Shown piece after piece: positions 1 through 6,421 of a stretch of 8,584 nucleotides of DNA. Numbering within the stretch: position 1 is the stretch's first letter; each line of letters opens with the position of its first letter. A model generated the notes under the pieces. The model was not told where the DNA came from and did no database searches. It saw only the letters and a program-made list of their open reading frames with translations. The position numbers were made by a program, and so were the translations under genes. This DNA comes from an uncultured Halomicronema sp. GTDB lineage: Bacteria; Cyanobacteriota; Cyanobacteriia; Phormidesmidales; Phormidesmidaceae. The stretch spans positions 1 to 8,584 of the forward strand of contig CALCPB010000262.1 of the NCBI GenBank assembly GCA_937897665.1, written 5' to 3'.

Positions 1-1
1 T

Positions 2-1063
2 GAGGGTCACAATGGGGGTGGTGGTGATGGCGGTGATGCTGAAGCCGCTGAAGCAGAAACGGTCAGCAGTTTGTCTGTGGCAAGACCACCCTCTACCTCA
101 GCTTTGCAGGTTGAAACCCCGACGAACCCCATCGTGATTTTACTCATTGGTTCACTGGTGGGCCTGGGACTGGGCGGTGGCATTGTGTATCTGCTCGATA
201 TGCTTGATCCAACTATTCGGATTTTCGAGGATCTCGAAAATCTGTTCGACGATCAAGATATTCCTTTGCTGGGCATTGTGCCTGCCACCAACCCTCAGCG
301 TAGCTATCCAGTGCTCATGACGGAGATGAATCATCCCTGTGCGGATATTTATGAACGCTTGCGCAGCAATATTCAAATTTCTGGTCTGACAATCAATGAA
401 GGGCAGGTACCCAAAACTGTTCTGGTAACCAGTAGTTCTGTCCAAGAAGGCAAAACTACCACTGCTTACAACTTGGGTATCGCCTCTGCGCGGGCTGGAC
501 GTCGCACGTTGATAGTTGAAATGGACTACAGAAGGGGTACTCAGTCCGCTCGACTAGGAGTGCAGCCTGACCATGAATCGACGCTTGAACCGCTGCGCTA
601 TTACGGCGGGCGGCTTTCGGATCCGCTCAAGATGGTGCCCTATGTGGCTAACCTCTACATCACACCTAGTCCTGGGCCTCAGAGCAATCCGGCGGCAATT
701 CTTGATTCCAGTGAAATGTCCCGTTTTCTTCAGGATGCGAAAGCAAGATTCGACTTTGTGGTGTTCGATGCACCTCACTTTGTTGGTAGCAATGATGCCA
801 TTTTACTGGAGCCCAAAACTGATGGCATGGTAATTGTGAGTCGCCCCAACTACACGAAAAAGCCAGTGTTAAAGGCCATGCTCGAAGAACTCGAAGAGAA
901 AGAAGACGTTCGGATCTTGGGGGCCGTTATCAATGGTGCCGACGTCGCGCTGACGACCGCCCAACAGCGAGAAGATATTTTAGATGTAGAAGAGAATGGT
1001 CAGTATGATCCGGCCTCTGAAAAGGTGGAGCGGATTCCTGTGGTTACGCCAGTTGAGTTTTAG
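2..1063 (+). CDS. Wzc/CpsD-like polysaccharide co-polymerase with BY-kinase-type ATPase domain (5' end outside window)
   Basis: This family sits in the inner membrane, controls polysaccharide chain length and export, and carries a cytoplasmic P-loop tyrosine autokinase domain. The frame is open to the window edge, so the TTG at 71 is probably not the start and an N-terminal Wzz-type region lies upstream. Visible first is a Gly/Asp/Glu-rich juxtamembrane stretch (codons 2-64). Counting from the codon at 71, a membrane segment follows at about residues 20-44, ending in the DPTIR sequence typical of the join to the kinase domain. A Walker A motif (SSSVQEGKTT, 121-130), a Walker A'-like LIVEMDYRR (147-155) and a Walker B FVVFDAP (229-235) follow. 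The domain departs from canonical BY-kinases: Glu replaces the first Asp of Walker A', the EX2RX2R motif reads D92-E95-R98, and the C-terminus has one Tyr (312) instead of a Tyr cluster. Family assignment is firm; kinase activity is uncertain. Confidence 0.85.
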   Translation, partial: EGHNGGGGDGGDAEAAEAETVSSLSVARPPSTSALQVETPTNPIVILLIGSLVGLGLGGGIVYLLDMLDPTIRIFEDLENLFDDQDIPLLGIVPATNPQRSYPVLMTEMNHPCADIYERLRSNIQISGLTINEGQVPKTVLVTSSSVQEGKTTTAYNLGIASARAGRRTLIVEMDYRRGTQSARLGVQPDHESTLEPLRYYGGRLSDPLKMVPYVANLYITPSPGPQSNPAAILDSSEMSRFLQDAKARFDFVVFDAPHFVGSNDAILLEPKTDGMVIVSRPNYTKKPVLKAMLEELEEKEDVRILGAVINGADVALTTAQQREDILDVEENGQYDPASEKVERIPVVTPVEF

Positions 1064-1088
1064 AGACCGCTTAGTTTACCAGCATTCT

Positions 1089-1109
1089 TATAATCCTTAA
1101 TGACTAAGG
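1089..1109 (+). promoter_or_regulatory. -10 element and ribosome binding site ahead of the small secreted protein gene
   Basis: A perfect TATAAT lies at 1089-1094 in the 53-base gap after the kinase gene, and AAGG at 1106-1109 stands seven bases before the ATG at 1117. No convincing -35 hexamer is present 16-18 bases upstream of the -10. If the -10 is used, transcription would start near 1101 and leave a leader too short to hold much else. The AAGG is the better-supported part because it fixes the ATG at 1117 as the start. The gene could equally be read through from the kinase gene. Confidence 0.35.
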
Positions 1110-1116
1110 CATCCTG

Positions 1117-1347
1117 ATGAGACGCTGGCAAAGTTGGTTCCTGGTTTTGTTCGCGATCGCCCTGGTCTTTGGCGAGGTGCCGAGCGCTTGGGCCTTGCCC
1201 GGTCTTTATGTTGGGGGAGCTAATGCTGAGTTGTATAACCATACCGCTCAGGTAGCGATCGCCCAAAACGTTAGCCACACGACCCTGACGGTGTTCCACG
1301 AGCATGAAGGCAACTTCCGGTTCTACCCTAATCGTCCCTATGCTTGA
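1117..1347 (+). CDS. Small secreted protein, probable truncated DUF2330-like N-terminus
   Basis: The 76-residue product starts with a clear signal peptide: MRRW, a hydrophobic core at about 8-18, and an AWA|LPG cleavage site near residue 26. The exported part would be only about 50 residues. Its sequence (GLYVGGANAELYN, then AQVAIAQ, then TTLT) resembles, from memory, the N-terminus of secreted DUF2330-type proteins, which usually run to several hundred residues; I could not check this by search. The frame ends in an unrelated-looking tail (FYPNRPYA). After a single-base shift near 1324 the DNA reads TLIVPMLDEI, which resembles the hydrophobic VVPVP-type segment expected next in that family, and that frame then runs only to a stop near 1430. 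I infer a frameshifted, 3'-deleted remnant, though a genuine short secreted protein remains possible. A TAAGG site precedes the ATG. Confidence 0.5.
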   Translation: MRRWQSWFLVLFAIALVFGEVPSAWALPGLYVGGANAELYNHTAQVAIAQNVSHTTLTVFHEHEGNFRFYPNRPYA

Positions 1348-1358
1348 CGAGATTAGGG
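1326..1358 (+). terminator. Hairpin overlapping the stop of the small secreted protein gene
   Basis: CCCTAATCGTC (1326-1336) can pair with GACGAGATTAGGG (1346-1358), with two unpaired bases in the right arm and a nine-base loop. The stop codon (1345-1347) lies at the loop/stem border. No U-run follows directly; the nearest T-rich stretch is at 1408-1419, about 50 bases further on. It could be a weak or Rho-assisted terminator or an mRNA 3'-end structure, or a by-product of gene decay. Confidence 0.3.
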
Positions 1359-1411
1359 ATCGCACATCCAAAAATACCCATACCTTAACATCATACTTAT
1401 CCCTAACTTTT

Positions 1412-1464
1412 TTATTTTTCCAACCTTAAAAAAAATAATGTTGGCGGTCAATAAACTTTCCGCC
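1412..1464 (-). terminator. Candidate intrinsic terminator of the ctaCDE operon, with an AT-rich hairpin shared by both strands
   Basis: Read on the minus strand after the ctaE stop, GGCGG (complement of 1460-1464) pairs with CCGCC (complement of 1443-1447) around a 12-base loop. It is followed within about five bases by a T-rich run (complement of 1428-1438). That is the order expected of an intrinsic terminator, although the stem is short. Next to it TTATTTTT (1412-1419) and AAAAATAA (1431-1438) form a second, AT-only inverted repeat that could act in either direction. The region 1348-1524 lies between convergent genes, so terminators are expected. I see no gene in it. Confidence 0.45.
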
Positions 1465-1524
1465 TACACCTCACAGATTATCAATCGGCCTTGCCTTGCC
1501 CCAGGAAATCGAATGGGACTGAAA

Positions 1525-2136
1525 CTAAATTAGCGTCAGCAAATAGATGATCGAGAACAGCACGATCCAGACAACATCGACAAAATGCCAATAGATCTCA
1601 GCCATTTCAACGCCTGTGTGCTTTTCTGCACCGTAGTGGCCCTCACGGCGTGATCGCCACAGCACGCCCAAAATCAGCAGCAGCCCAATAAACACATGCA
1701 GGCCATGAAAACCAGTCAGCAAATAAAAGCAGTTGCTAAATAGGTTTGTCGTCAGACCATAGCCGAGATTCATGTACTCATAAATCTGGCCCGCCAGGAA
1801 GATGGCCCCCATTGCAGCGGTAACGGCATACCACTTACGCAGACCTTTGACATTGTTTTGTTTGACTGCCGTATCACCGTAGTGAATCACAAAACTGCTA
1901 GCCACCAGAATGATCGTGTTAATTGCTGGCAGCAACAGCTCGATTTCGGTTTCTTCGGGGGGCCATTCAGCAGCGGCAGACCGGTAGACCAAAAAGATGA
2001 CAAAGAAGCCTGCAAACATCAAAAATTCTGAACACAAAAACGTGATCAGGCCAATGACGCGGAAATCATGATGTTCTTCATGGTGGGCCTCAGTGACTGC
2101 TGCAGTATCAGAAGTGGGTTCGATTGCGCCTTGCAT
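1525..2136 (-). CDS. ctaE: Cytochrome c oxidase subunit III
   Basis: CtaE is the third core subunit of the aa3-type oxidase; it has no redox centre, binds subunit I in the membrane, and supports proton uptake and enzyme stability. The product of the ATG at 2136 has 203 residues, near the usual length of short (five-helix) bacterial subunits III. A His-rich amphipathic N-terminus (EAHHEEHHDFR, 17-26) precedes about five membrane segments. Family signatures include LITFLCSEFLMFAGFF (30-45), GFHGLHVFIG (142-151) and YWHFVDVVWIVLF (182-194). The frame stays open upstream to 2262, but that extension overlaps the ctaD end and reads as unrelated hydrophilic sequence, so the ATG at 2136 is preferred. 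No strong Shine-Dalgarno is visible. It is the last gene of the operon, 88 bases after ctaD. Confidence 0.95.
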   Translation of the reverse strand: MQGAIEPTSDTAAVTEAHHEEHHDFRVIGLITFLCSEFLMFAGFFVIFLVYRSAAAEWPPEETEIELLLPAINTIILVASSFVIHYGDTAVKQNNVKGLRKWYAVTAAMGAIFLAGQIYEYMNLGYGLTTNLFSNCFYLLTGFHGLHVFIGLLLILGVLWRSRREGHYGAEKHTGVEMAEIYWHFVDVVWIVLFSIIYLLTLI

Positions 2137-2175
2137 AAGGTTCCCAGGGATAGGTGAGTTTGGAAATCGGGGGTA

Positions 2176-2211
2176 GACAGTGACAGACAGGTCAGCCTGC
2201 CTGTCACTGTC
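2176..2211 (-). promoter_or_regulatory. Strong intercistronic RNA hairpin between ctaD and ctaE
   Basis: GACAGTGACAG (2176-2186) and CTGTCACTGTC (2201-2211) are perfect 11-base inverted arms. In the minus-strand transcript the stem extends inward by a G-U pair and four further pairs, giving 16 pairs around a four-base CUGA loop. It starts 13 bases after the ctaD stop codon. The sequence after it on the minus strand (TACCCCCGATTTCC) has no U-run, so it is not a classic terminator. An mRNA stabiliser or processing site that sets the CtaD:CtaE ratio, or partial attenuation, is more likely. The structure is seen directly; its role is inferred. Confidence 0.7.
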
Positions 2212-2224
2212 GATGAAACAGCTT

Positions 2225-3859
2225 CTATGAGGAAACCTCAGCTGGTTCCTCGCCGTAGGCATATGGCCCTTCGGTCATCACGGGTAGCACGTCCCAATTT
2301 TCGATCATGGGCGGCGAGTCCGTCGTCCACTCTAGGGTTTTGGCATTCCAGGGGTTCCCAGAAGCCTTGGGACCATTGCTCCAGCTCCAGATAGCATTGA
2401 TCAAAAACGGTAAGATCGAGAGACCTAAAACGAAGGCCCCAATCGTGCAAATGATGTTGATGTACTGAAATTGGGGATCATACATCGCCACCCGTCGCGG
2501 CATGCCTTTAAGACCCAGCTCATGCATCGGCAGAAAGGTCAGGTTAGTGCCGATAAACGTCAAGATGAAATGCACCTTACCCAGCGGTTCGTTGAGCATG
2601 CGCCCGGTGATTTTGGGGAACCAGTGATAGAGCCCCGCATAGATGCCGAATACGGAGCCGCCAAACAGTACGTAATGAAAGTGGGCCACGACATAGTAAG
2701 TATCGTGCACGTGGATATCTACGGGAGCGGTGCCAAGCGTTACACCACTCAGGCCGCCGAAGACAAACATTGCCAATAGCCCGATCGCAAACAGCATGGC
2801 GCTGGTATAGCGAATCTTGCCGCCCCACAACGTGGCGACCCAGCTGAAGATTTTAACCCCCGTCGGCACTGCCACAATTAGAGTTGAGACCGTGAAAAAC
2901 ATGCGCATCCACGGCGGGGTGCCACTGGTAAACATGTGGTGCACCCAGACAAACAAACCGATGATGCAAATGGTGAGTGACGAGTAGGCGATCGCCTTGT
3001 AGCCAAAAATCGGCTTACGCGCGTGCACTGGAATCACCTCAGACATAATGCCGAAGATGGGCAAAATCATCAGATATACCGCCGGGTGTGAATAGAACCA
3101 GAACAAATGCTGGTACATCACCACATCGCCCCCATTCTCGGGTCGGAAGAACGACGTGCCAAAGTTGATGTCAAACAGGAGCAGCACCAACCCAGCCGCT
3201 AGCACGGGAGTTGAGAAAAGCGCCATGAGCGACGTGGCGAGAATTGCCCAACAGAACAAGGGCATGTCGTTCCAGCCCATGCTCGGCACGCGCATCTTCC
3301 AAATGGTGATGATGAAATTCAACGCACCCAGAATTGAGGAAGTGCCCGCAAAGACGATCGCCAAAATCCACATCGATTGAGCGGTATTTGCCGTGATCAA
3401 ACTCAGCGGCGGATACGACGTCCAACCAGATTGCGCGCCCCCAAAAAAGAAGCTGCCCACGATCAGCAGACCCGCTGGCACCGTGAGCCAAAAGGCGAGA
3501 GCATTCAGCTTTGGAAAGGCCATATCTCGTGCACCAATCATCAAAGGCACAAGATAATTGCCAAACCCGCCGATCGCCCCCGGCACAATCCACAAAAAGA
3601 TCATGATGGTGCCGTGGTTAGTCAGCAACGCGTTGTAAAAGTTGGGATCGACCAGATCAGAACTGGGAGTGGCTAGCTCAGCTCGCATGACCAAAGCCAT
3701 CGCCCCACCGACCAGATAAAAGAAAAAGGCCGACACTAAATATTGAATGCCGATGACCTTATGGTCAATATTGAAAGTGAAGTAGTGATACCACTTCCAC
3801 TTATCAGGATGAGGAAAAGAATTCCCGATCAGTTCACTAGTAATGTTCGCTTGTGCCAT
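2225..3859 (-). CDS. ctaD: Cytochrome c oxidase subunit I, A2-type heme-copper oxidase
   Basis: CtaD is the catalytic subunit, reducing O2 to water at heme a3/CuB and pumping protons. The 544-residue product has the usual twelve-helix length and all metal ligands: heme a His82 (in NHGTIMIFLW) and His395, heme a3 His393 (in VAHFHYVL), and CuB His258, His307 and His308. Tyr262, four residues after His258, is the cross-linked tyrosine. Lys335 (VPTGVKIFSW) marks the K channel. The D-channel Glu of A1 enzymes (HPEVY) is absent: the motif is YSHPAVY (256-262), defining the A2 class, in which the Tyr-Ser pair is thought to replace that Glu. This fits cyanobacterial enzymes. The start ATG gives the expected N-terminus (NIDHKVIGIQY at 30-40) though no Shine-Dalgarno is obvious. 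It lies 166 bases after ctaC and 88 before ctaE. Confidence 0.98.
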   Translation of the reverse strand: MAQANITSELIGNSFPHPDKWKWYHYFTFNIDHKVIGIQYLVSAFFFYLVGGAMALVMRAELATPSSDLVDPNFYNALLTNHGTIMIFLWIVPGAIGGFGNYLVPLMIGARDMAFPKLNALAFWLTVPAGLLIVGSFFFGGAQSGWTSYPPLSLITANTAQSMWILAIVFAGTSSILGALNFIITIWKMRVPSMGWNDMPLFCWAILATSLMALFSTPVLAAGLVLLLFDINFGTSFFRPENGGDVVMYQHLFWFYSHPAVYLMILPIFGIMSEVIPVHARKPIFGYKAIAYSSLTICIIGLFVWVHHMFTSGTPPWMRMFFTVSTLIVAVPTGVKIFSWVATLWGGKIRYTSAMLFAIGLLAMFVFGGLSGVTLGTAPVDIHVHDTYYVVAHFHYVLFGGSVFGIYAGLYHWFPKITGRMLNEPLGKVHFILTFIGTNLTFLPMHELGLKGMPRRVAMYDPQFQYINIICTIGAFVLGLSILPFLINAIWSWSNGPKASGNPWNAKTLEWTTDSPPMIENWDVLPVMTEGPYAYGEEPAEVSS

Positions 3860-4025
3860 AGAGAATTTAAGAGAGCAATGAGTTATGTATGGGTGGGAAA
3901 GCGTAGAATGCAGCGAAACAATTTGAGGGCCTTAAAAAGGCAGTTTTAGCAAGGTCTTGAAAAGACGTTGAAGCCGATATCGAAAACTATCCGGCAACAA
4001 CAACAATGCTGGATCAGCTAAGGTT
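3860..4025 (-). other. ctaC-ctaD intercistronic spacer with two small hairpins
   Basis: This 166-base gap is long for an operon and I see no gene in it. In minus-strand order it holds two short inverted repeats: GTCTT/AAGAC (3954-3966) and GCCTT/AAGGC (3929-3941), each with five pairs and a three-base loop. Neither is followed by a strong U-run. I could not find a convincing second promoter for ctaD. The structures are too small to carry a confident function; mRNA processing or partial attenuation between the subunits is possible. Confidence 0.35.
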
Positions 4026-5006
4026 TCAATCAGACAGGTGAGCCAGCAAATGAGACTCAACTCCAGCCGCTTTGCCATAGGGTGCTAAGTAGTCAGCATC
4101 GGTAAGATCAGCCGGATTGATCGCGACGGTCTCAGCTGTACCTGTCTCAGCTTGAGCAGTGCGCTGTTCTAACCAGTTATTGAACTCCGAGGGAGAATGG
4201 ACGATCACCTGAGTGCGCATAGCTCCGTGATAGCCGCCGCACAACTCAGCGCAGACGACCGGATAGGTGCCGGGCTTGGTCGCGACAAAGCGGAGCTCAG
4301 TCTCTTTGCCGGGAATCGCATCTTGCTTCAGACGAAACTGCGGTACCCAAAAGGAATGAATCACATCATTAGCGGAAATATTGAGTTTCACGTCCGCATT
4401 CACCGGCACATGAAGTTCGCCATCCACAATGCCTGAGTTGGGATAGGTAAAGATCCAGGCATACTGCATGCCCGCCACATTGACCTCAAGGTCAGCGGCC
4501 TGACCTTCTTTATCGAGAGGTGCACCAATACCATAAACAGATTGGGCAAGCAGCGCCTCGTCACCGTCGGCAGCTGTTAAGTCACCCAAAGGAGCGGCGG
4601 AAGCATGAGCCAGCCTCGTGCCGTGCTCATGCACTTGATCACCGGGGGCACACCCACCCATATCTTGAAAAATTTGCACACTGTAGATGCCCAGGCCGAT
4701 CACAATCACAGCCGGGATAGCCGTCCAAAAGGCTTCTAAAGGCAAGTTGCCGTCAATTGCCAGACCGTCGGCATCATCCCCTTTTCGGCGTCGAAACTGC
4801 ACCATACAGTAGACGATGGTACCTTCTACGACTAAAAAGAGCGCCGTCCCGATCACCACCATCACATTGAAAAAGTTATCCACCAAAACGGACTGAGCCG
4901 ATGCTTGCTCGGGTAGCCAGTCATTGTTGAAGCCCACCCAGAGACTCACCAACGTAACGATTACACCAATCGTCAAGGTCCATAAGGGAGCGGGAATTTG
5001 TTTCAT
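4026..5006 (-). CDS. ctaC: Cytochrome c oxidase subunit II (CuA subunit)
   Basis: CtaC receives electrons from a soluble donor (cytochrome c6 or plastocyanin in cyanobacteria) at its binuclear CuA centre and passes them to heme a in CtaD. The 326-residue product has hydrophobic segments at about 9-26, 47-67 and 95-113, then a soluble cupredoxin domain facing the lumen/periplasm. All CuA ligands are present: His217 (VIHSFWVPQF), then Cys252, Glu254, Cys256, His260 and Met263 in CAELCGGYHGAM. The aromatic patch QYAWIF (181-186) holds the Trp proposed as electron entry. A variable, partly acidic insert (about 117-172, with Cys119 and several His) separates the last helix from the CuA domain. There is no c-type heme motif. 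It is the first gene of ctaCDE; GGGAG eight bases upstream supports the ATG at 5006. Confidence 0.97.
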   Translation of the reverse strand: MKQIPAPLWTLTIGVIVTLVSLWVGFNNDWLPEQASAQSVLVDNFFNVMVVIGTALFLVVEGTIVYCMVQFRRRKGDDADGLAIDGNLPLEAFWTAIPAVIVIGLGIYSVQIFQDMGGCAPGDQVHEHGTRLAHASAAPLGDLTAADGDEALLAQSVYGIGAPLDKEGQAADLEVNVAGMQYAWIFTYPNSGIVDGELHVPVNADVKLNISANDVIHSFWVPQFRLKQDAIPGKETELRFVATKPGTYPVVCAELCGGYHGAMRTQVIVHSPSEFNNWLEQRTAQAETGTAETVAINPADLTDADYLAPYGKAAGVESHLLAHLSD

Positions 5007-5014
5007 AGAGATCG

Positions 5015-5027
5015 CTCCCGTCGGGAG
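5015..5027 (-). promoter_or_regulatory. Palindrome at the ctaC transcript start covering its ribosome binding site
   Basis: CTCCCGTCGGGAG is a 13-base palindrome with six-base arms. On the minus strand its second arm ends in GGGAG, eight bases before the ATG at 5006 and the only Shine-Dalgarno-like sequence there. In RNA the arms would pair and hide the ribosome binding site. In DNA the palindrome lies at about +1 to +12 of the predicted promoter, where a repressor could bind. The loop would be very small, so at least one or two inner pairs must open. Confidence 0.45.
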
Positions 5028-5032
5028 GTGTA

Positions 5033-5062
5033 TTTATAAATGCGAATCATTAGTTCTCACAA
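5033..5062 (-). promoter_or_regulatory. Sigma70-type promoter of the ctaCDE operon
   Basis: On the minus strand TTGTGA (complement of 5057-5062) and TATAAA (complement of 5033-5038) are separated by 18 bases, a good match to the -35/-10 consensus. Transcription would start near 5026, about 20 bases before the ctaC ATG, leaving a short leader. No other pair of similar quality is visible in the 222-base divergent gap. Confidence 0.6.
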
Positions 5063-5228
5063 TGTCCGCTGGTGAATATCCTAAACAGGGAATCGATCAG
5101 GCGGGCCAAAGTTTTGGATTTGCTTCACCTAAGGGAAAAGCAGTCCTCAAAAGCGTTACATTCTGCAACAAAATGAGTCGTTCAATCTGGCTAGAATGCC
5201 AGAGATCCTCCCTGCGAGTGGCGGAATC
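5063..5228. other. Divergent intergenic region between ctaC and the DUF2087 gene
   Basis: Beyond the ctaC promoter the rest of this gap holds only a possible -10 for the rightward gene (TAGAAT, 5192-5197) without a clear -35. No tRNA, repeat or strong hairpin is visible. An open plus-strand frame crosses it from ctaC, but its product resembles nothing and it overlaps the ctaC promoter. Confidence 0.3.
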
Positions 5229-5507
5229 ATGAACTATTTTGATGCTCTCAAAAATTATTTGGATGATCAGGGTCGCCTCACAGAATGGCCGTCGCGGCGC
5301 AACAAAGGTCGGTTTCAGCAGTGGGCTTTAGAGTATCTGGCCTCTAAAGTTGAGCCCGATCTTTACTACAGTGAACGCCAAATCAACGAATTACTGCGGC
5401 AGCATCATACTTTTGGCGATCCGGCGCTCCTCCGACGAGAACTGTTTGAACGGGGATTAGTTGATCGAGTCAAGGATGGTTCCGCTTACTGGCTTAACCT
5501 GGAGTGA
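5229..5507 (+). CDS. Stand-alone DUF2087 domain protein
   Basis: The 92-residue product is almost entirely one DUF2087 domain. It shows the family pattern in order: GRLTEWPSRRNK (15-26), a helix LEYLASKVEPDLYY (34-47), the SERQINELLRQHHTFGD stretch (48-64) and the C-terminal ALLRRELFERGLVDRVKDGSAYW (66-88). In other proteins this domain follows a helix-turn-helix regulator. Its molecular role is not established; the basic, helix-rich look with an RRELxxRGLxxR core suggests, without proof, winged-helix-like nucleic-acid binding. I chose the ATG at 5229 because the domain begins just after it; an in-frame ATG at 5196 would add eleven residues that look unrelated. A TAGAAT hexamer at 5192-5197 may be its -10. 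It is divergent from ctaC and converges on the transporter gene, 26 bases away. Confidence 0.8.
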   Translation: MNYFDALKNYLDDQGRLTEWPSRRNKGRFQQWALEYLASKVEPDLYYSERQINELLRQHHTFGDPALLRRELFERGLVDRVKDGSAYWLNLE

Positions 5508-5533
5508 TTATCCGCGCCATCAGCGTTAGCAAT

Positions 5534-6421
5534 TCAGGGGCTAGGCGCAGGGCCAAAGGGCAGTTTGATCACTTGATTCGCGATCGCCGTTCCCAATAAA
5601 ATCAGCGCCCCGCCCGCCAGCATTGACACGGTAATTGCCTCATTCAGCACCAGCGCGCCCCAGAGAATGGCAAATAGCGGAATCAGGTAGGTCACCGTCA
5701 AGGCACGGGTTGAGCCGACGCTGTGGATGAGGCGAAAATAGAGGATATAAGCCAGGGACGTGGACAGCAGAGCCAGTCCTAAAACGGCCAAAACCGCCCT
5801 TTGAGAGGGCAGGTCGTCAGGCTGCGTAAACGGCAGCAAGGGCAGCAGAAACATGGCCGCGCTGAGCTGGCTACCGGTGGCAAACACTAATGAGGGCACA
5901 CCCTGCAGATTGAGTCGAATAAACGGCGCCGCGATCGCGTACATCAAGGCGGCGCAAAGGCCAGCCGCGATCGCCCACAAAATGTCAGGCGTGATTGCCG
6001 TACCGCGTAAGCCCACCAACACCACAACGCCGACAAACCCTAGCAGCAGCCCCAACAACCGGCTGAGGGTCAGCGGTTCCCGCAGCCAAACATAGGCCAC
6101 CGCCACGCCAAAAAACGGCACCGTACCGTTCAAAATCGCCGTCATCCCCGCCGGTAAAAAGAGCGAAGTAAAGGCCAACAGCGAAAACGGCAGGGCCGAA
6201 TTGAGCAATCCCACCACCATCAAGGCGCGGCGGTGCCGCTGCAGTTCATGCCAGAGTCCCTGTTTGAGTAAGAGGGGCAGCAGGGTGAGGGCCGCGAGTA
6301 ACACCCTGATTTCGATCAGCCAAATGGGCCCGAACTCAGGTGCCGCGATCCGCATAAATAGAAAGGAGCCGCCCCACACGGCAGCGAGGCTGAGCAATTC
6401 AACGATTTGCAGGGGTTTCAT
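5534..6421 (-). CDS. EamA/DMT-superfamily (RhaT-like) inner-membrane transporter
   Basis: The 295-residue product has the ten-helix, two-EamA-domain form of drug/metabolite transporters, secondary carriers often acting as exporters. Repeat one opens with [20 protein letters not shown] (13-32) and closes with [17 protein letters not shown] (102-118); the matching second-repeat end is [20 protein letters not shown] (245-264), with the Arg/Asn-Glu turn seen in both halves. The substrate cannot be read from sequence. An in-frame TTG at 6433 exists, but the ATG at 6421 better fits the family start. That ATG lies 23 bases inside ogt, so translation is probably coupled and the gene is the last of the Ada-AlkA/ogt operon. 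The link to alkylation damage is inferred from this overlap alone. Three HIP1 octamers lie in the gene. No clear terminator follows in the 26-base convergent gap. Confidence 0.9.
   Translation of the reverse strand: MKPLQIVELLSLAAVWGGSFLFMRIAAPEFGPIWLIEIRVLLAALTLLPLLLKQGLWHELQRHRRALMVVGLLNSALPFSLLAFTSLFLPAGMTAILNGTVPFFGVAVAYVWLREPLTLSRLLGLLLGFVGVVVLVGLRGTAITPDILWAIAAGLCAALMYAIAAPFIRLNLQGVPSLVFATGSQLSAAMFLLPLLPFTQPDDLPSQRAVLAVLGLALLSTSLAYILYFRLIHSVGSTRALTVTYLIPLFAILWGALVLNEAITVSMLAGGALILLGTAIANQVIKLPFGPAPSP

Noticed and set aside
1060..1371. Minus-strand 103-residue frame antisense to the small secreted gene
   Set aside because: It has no family features and no start signals; the plus-strand frame has a signal peptide and AAGG site.
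2137..2262. N-terminal extension of ctaE to 2262
   Set aside because: It overlaps the ctaD end, spans the intercistronic hairpin and encodes unrelated hydrophilic sequence; subunit III normally begins as at 2136.
3171..3593. Minus-strand 140-residue frame inside ctaD
   Set aside because: It is an alternative-frame shadow of a strongly conserved gene, with composition typical of a shifted frame.
4924..5232. Plus-strand 102-residue open frame antisense to ctaC and across its promoter
   Set aside because: It resembles no family, overlaps the ctaC start and promoter and the beginning of the DUF2087 gene, and has no ribosome binding site.
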